From Trueperaceae bacterium (GTDB taxonomy: Bacteria; Deinococcota; Deinococci; Deinococcales; Trueperaceae), in NCBI GenBank assembly GCA_024636105.1, contig JAGXHO010000019.1:1-19068 (forward strand): a stretch of 19,068 bases of DNA. The letters are read 5' to 3'. This document shows, piece by piece, positions 16,525 to 19,068 of this stretch. The notes beneath the pieces were generated by a model, which was not told the origin of the DNA, searched no databases, and saw only the letters and a program-made list of their open reading frames with translations. Each line of letters starts with the position of its first letter. Position 1 is the stretch's first letter. The translations under genes were made by a program, and so were the position numbers.

Positions 16525-18027
16525 ATGACCCGCCGCCTTCCCCCCACCGCGGACCTCGTAGCCGGTGCGAGCGTCGCGCTGGTGTTGATCCCACAAGCGC
16601 TCGCGTACGCGGAGCTCGCTGGGCTGCCGGCCCACCACGGGCTGTACGCGGCGGCGCTGGCGCCGATCGCGGCGGCCCTCTTCGCGTCGAGCCCGGCGCT
16701 CCAGACCGGCCCCACCGCGATGTCGGCGGTCCTGGTCTTCGCCACCCTCGCACCGTGGGTGCCGGCCGGCACCGCCGCCTACGCCTCCGCGGCCGCCTTG
16801 CTCGCGCTGCTCGTGGGCGCCGTGCGGGTCGCGCTCGGGCTGCTGCGAGCCGGGGCGCTCGCGTACGCCCTCTCTGGACCGGTGCTGCGCGGGTTCACGT
16901 GGGGCGCCGGGCTGCTCATCGCCGCCTCGCAACTGCCCGGCGCCCTGGGCACCAGGGCCGAGGGCGCCCGCCTGCTCGGTCGCGCATCCGGGGCGCTGTT
17001 CGCCCCGAGCGACTGGCACTGGGGCGCGCTCGCCACCACGGTCGTCGCGGTGGCCGCGCTCCGGCTCGGCCGCCGCTACGCCCCCCGGGTCCCGATGGTG
17101 CTCGTCGTGTCCGTCGCCGCCACGGTCGCTGCCGTCCTGGCGCCCGGCGCCCTCGGCCCTACCGTCGGCACCGTCCCGTCCGGGTTTCCGGGACTCGACC
17201 TCGCGCTCCCCTGGAGCCTCGCGCCCGACCTGCTGCTCGGAGCGTTCGTCATCGCGCTCGTCGGCTTCGCCGAACCGACCGCCATCGCGCGGCGCTACCA
17301 GCGGCCGGGCCACCGCTGGGACCCGAGCCGCGAGCTCCTCGGTCAGGGCTTCGCGAACGTCGTGGTCGCGCTGTTCCGCGGCATGCCGGTGGGCGCTTCG
17401 TTCTCGCGCTCGGCGCTGCACCACGAGCTCGGGGCCACCACCCGTTTCGGCGCGGTCGTCACGGGCCTGACCGTGCTGGCGCTGATCCCGGCCGCCCCTC
17501 TGCTCGGCGACCTGCCGCGGGCCGTGCTCGCAGCGGTCGTGCTGGTCGCCGTCGCCGACTTGCTCCGCTGGGGTCCGGTGGCCGACCTGTGGCGCTTCGG
17601 CAAGCTGCCGGCGACGACGGCGATCGCGACGACGGCGTTGACCCTCGTCCTCGAGCCGCGCATCGACCTGGCGGTCGTGGCTGGCGTCGCGCTCTCGGTC
17701 GCGCTGCACCTCGGTCGCGAGGGGCAACTCCACCTGCGGGTCGCGACCACCGGGGCCGAGGGGCGCGTGACGGTTGCCGGTTCGCTCTGGTTCGTGAACG
17801 CAGCACGCCTCCACGACGACGTCCGCGCCGCCTGGCATCAGCACCGCGCGGTCGAGCGCTGGGTGATCGATCTGCACGCCGTCGGGCGCATCGACGTCGA
17901 CGCGGCGCTCGCGCTCGGCGCGCTGCGCGCGGAGGCCGGCGAGGTGGGGGTGACGCTCGAGGTGCACGGCGGCGACGCCCGCACCGACGAACGGCTCGCG
18001 CGCTACGCCGAGCGCGCGGTGCGCTGA
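16525..18027 (+). CDS. SulP-family anion transporter with C-terminal STAS domain
   Basis: A 500-residue inner-membrane transporter of the SLC26/SulP family, which moves sulfate, bicarbonate or other anions. The N-terminal signature VLIPQALAYAELAGLPAHHG is at about residues 20-39, TGPTAMSA at 61-68, the segment GFAEPTAIARRYQ near 246-258, and FRGMPVGASFSRSALHHELG near 283-302, all typical of the transport domain. After the last helix (about residue 395) a STAS-like domain runs to the end, with WVIDLHAVGRIDVDAALALG as its core. The usual Ser/Thr after the Asp in that loop is Val-Asp here. The substrate is not inferable. The start ATG 16525 is the first in frame with family sequence. It is divergent from the MFS gene and ends 25 bases from the convergent methyltransferase gene. 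Confidence 0.9.
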   Translation: MTRRLPPTADLVAGASVALVLIPQALAYAELAGLPAHHGLYAAALAPIAAALFASSPALQTGPTAMSAVLVFATLAPWVPAGTAAYASAAALLALLVGAVRVALGLLRAGALAYALSGPVLRGFTWGAGLLIAASQLPGALGTRAEGARLLGRASGALFAPSDWHWGALATTVVAVAALRLGRRYAPRVPMVLVVSVAATVAAVLAPGALGPTVGTVPSGFPGLDLALPWSLAPDLLLGAFVIALVGFAEPTAIARRYQRPGHRWDPSRELLGQGFANVVVALFRGMPVGASFSRSALHHELGATTRFGAVVTGLTVLALIPAAPLLGDLPRAVLAAVVLVAVADLLRWGPVADLWRFGKLPATTAIATTALTLVLEPRIDLAVVAGVALSVALHLGREGQLHLRVATTGAEGRVTVAGSLWFVNAARLHDDVRAAWHQHRAVERWVIDLHAVGRIDVDAALALGALRAEAGEVGVTLEVHGGDARTDERLARYAERAVR

Positions 18028-18052
18028 CCGGTACCGGGGCTCACACCCGAGC

Positions 18053-19068
18053 TCACGGCTTCACGGCGGCTTGCTGCACCAGACCGGGCAGCGTCCGCAA
18101 CCACCGCACCCGCGCGGGACGCAGACCCGCGGCGGTCTGCCACGCACGCATGGTCGCGATCGGGTACGTCCCGCCGTCGCTCGTCGCGCCGAAGTACAGG
18201 TCGAGCAACGCCCCCAGGCGGGCGCGCCGGGCCTCCCGCGGATCGGAGGGCCGCGCGAGGTCCTGGATCACGTAGACCCCTCCGGAGCGCAGCGCGGCAG
18301 CGACCCGGGCCGCCAACGCCCGGTTGTCCGCCTCGCCGAAGTGGTGGTTGAGCTGCGAGGCGAACACCACGTCGACGTCGCCGTCGCCGAGCGGGTCCTT
18401 CAGGGCGTCGGCGACACGGTGCTCGAGGCGCCCGCGCAGGTCCTCCGGCACCCCCGCAGCGAGCGCGGCGTCGACCGCCGGGGCCAAGTCGAGGACCGTC
18501 GCGCGCAGTCCGGGGTGGCGGCGCAGGAGCGCGGCCGCGAACAACCCATGCCCACCGCCCAGGTCGATCAAGCGGCGCGCGCCGGCCGGCACGGGCGTGC
18601 GCCGCGCGACCTCGTCGGCCGACACCACGGCGACCGCGCGGAGGCCACGTTGGTAGCGCACCCATGCGTCCGTAGCATCGTCCTGGGACGGAACGGCTGC
18701 GCCGAGAACGGCCGCCGGGGCGCGCCCGGGATCGCCGTTCGCGTGGCCGCGCGCCGCGGCGGCAGCTCCGTGCATGCCGAACGTGACGCCGCGCCGCACG
18801 TAGTCTTCGTACCCCTCGACCAGGCGCCATTCGTCGAAGGCGAAGGTGACCTTGTCGACGACGGACAGCGGCGACGCGCGCGTGAGCCAGCGGCGCGTGT
18901 CGCGACCGAGCGCAACCTGCTCGGCGCCGGCGGGCTTGAGGTAGCCGACCCCCACGAGCGCCATCACCAAGCGGCGCGTCGGCACCGCCACCGTGCCGCA
19001 GCGCCGCGCGACCTCCTCGGGCGAGGCCGGCCCTTCGGCCAGGGCTTCGAAGACGCCCAAACGGGTCG
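18053..19068 (-). CDS. SAM-dependent O-methyltransferase-like protein (N-terminus outside window)
   Basis: A two-domain methyltransferase of the plant/bacterial O-methyltransferase type. The visible N-terminal part, RLGVFEALAEGPASPEEVAR, is the winged-helix dimerisation domain. The catalytic Rossmann domain follows, with AdoMet motif I in RLIDLGGGHGLFAAALLRRH, an acidic motif II in ATVLDLAP, and the post-motif region VDVVFASQLNHHFGEADN, where a His is often the base. GGVYVIQDLARP is the strand-5 motif. The coding frame is open through the right edge, and the sequence before the first TTG (19060) still looks like family sequence, so the true start lies outside. The substrate is unknown; antibiotic, carotenoid, quinone or other hydroxylated compounds are all possible. 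No neighbouring biosynthetic genes help. Confidence 0.85.
   Translation of the reverse strand, partial: TRLGVFEALAEGPASPEEVARRCGTVAVPTRRLVMALVGVGYLKPAGAEQVALGRDTRRWLTRASPLSVVDKVTFAFDEWRLVEGYEDYVRRGVTFGMHGAAAAARGHANGDPGRAPAAVLGAAVPSQDDATDAWVRYQRGLRAVAVVSADEVARRTPVPAGARRLIDLGGGHGLFAAALLRRHPGLRATVLDLAPAVDAALAAGVPEDLRGRLEHRVADALKDPLGDGDVDVVFASQLNHHFGEADNRALAARVAAALRSGGVYVIQDLARPSDPREARRARLGALLDLYFGATSDGGTYPIATMRAWQTAAGLRPARVRWLRTLPGLVQQAAVKP

Noticed and set aside
18028..18052. CCGGTACCGG palindrome between the SulP and methyltransferase genes as a shared terminator
   Set aside because: It is a 10-base palindrome with no loop and no T-run; too weak to call a terminator.

Overview
The window is about 19 kb of very GC-rich bacterial chromosome. 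About 70% of it is one operon, nuoA to nuoN, on the minus strand, encoding respiratory complex I (proton-pumping NADH:quinone oxidoreductase). The subunits resemble the Thermus Nqo proteins. NuoD has the Thermus Nqo4 length (409 aa) with its quinone-site His38 and Tyr87 at the same numbers. Separate nuoC and nuoD genes, TANNNT boxes 6-8 bases before start codons of stand-alone genes, and high GC all suggest Deinococcota, perhaps a Truepera-like lineage. That placement is inference; no 16S or species marker is present.

Layout. 1-13718 (minus): nuoN (3' part outside the window), M, L, K, J, I, H, G, F, E, D, C, B, A, transcribed right to left. Ten of thirteen junctions are 4-base stop/start overlaps (eight GTGA, two ATGA), one is a 1-base overlap, and only A/B (6 nt) and H/I (36 nt) have gaps. 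Starts are mostly GTG, and nuoA probably starts at TTG. 13719-14008: the nuo leader, a sigma70-type promoter, a 21-bp tandem direct repeat abutting the -35 box, and a 12-bp perfect inverted repeat. 14009-14263 (minus): a small GlsB/YeaQ-type membrane protein. 14396-14742 (plus): a tRNA promoter, tRNA-Lys(TTT), tRNA-Glu(TTC), a UUCG hairpin and tRNA-Val(TAC). 14823-15323 (plus): a SprT-like zinc metalloprotein whose 3' end overlaps a convergent MFS transporter gene (15278-16453, minus). 16525-18027 (plus): a SulP-family anion transporter, divergent from the MFS gene. 18053-19068 (minus): a SAM-dependent O-methyltransferase-like protein, N-terminus outside the window.

How it works together: NuoE/F/G form the NADH-oxidising arm (FMN and Fe-S clusters), NuoB/C/D/I the connecting arm with N2 and the quinone site, and NuoA/H/J/K/L/M/N the membrane proton-pumping arm. 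The key ligands I checked are present, with one exception: the four NuoG residues that bind the off-pathway N7 [4Fe-4S] cluster in Thermus and E. coli are Ser/Asp/Ser/Asp here. The right-hand third is ordinary housekeeping and transport genes in separate transcription units. I found no mobile element, CRISPR array, phage gene or defence cassette, and no clearly novel multi-gene system. The observations most worth a second look are the repeat-flanked nuo promoter, N7 loss, the stereotyped GGAGG-N6-GTGA junctions and the leaderless-type promoters.
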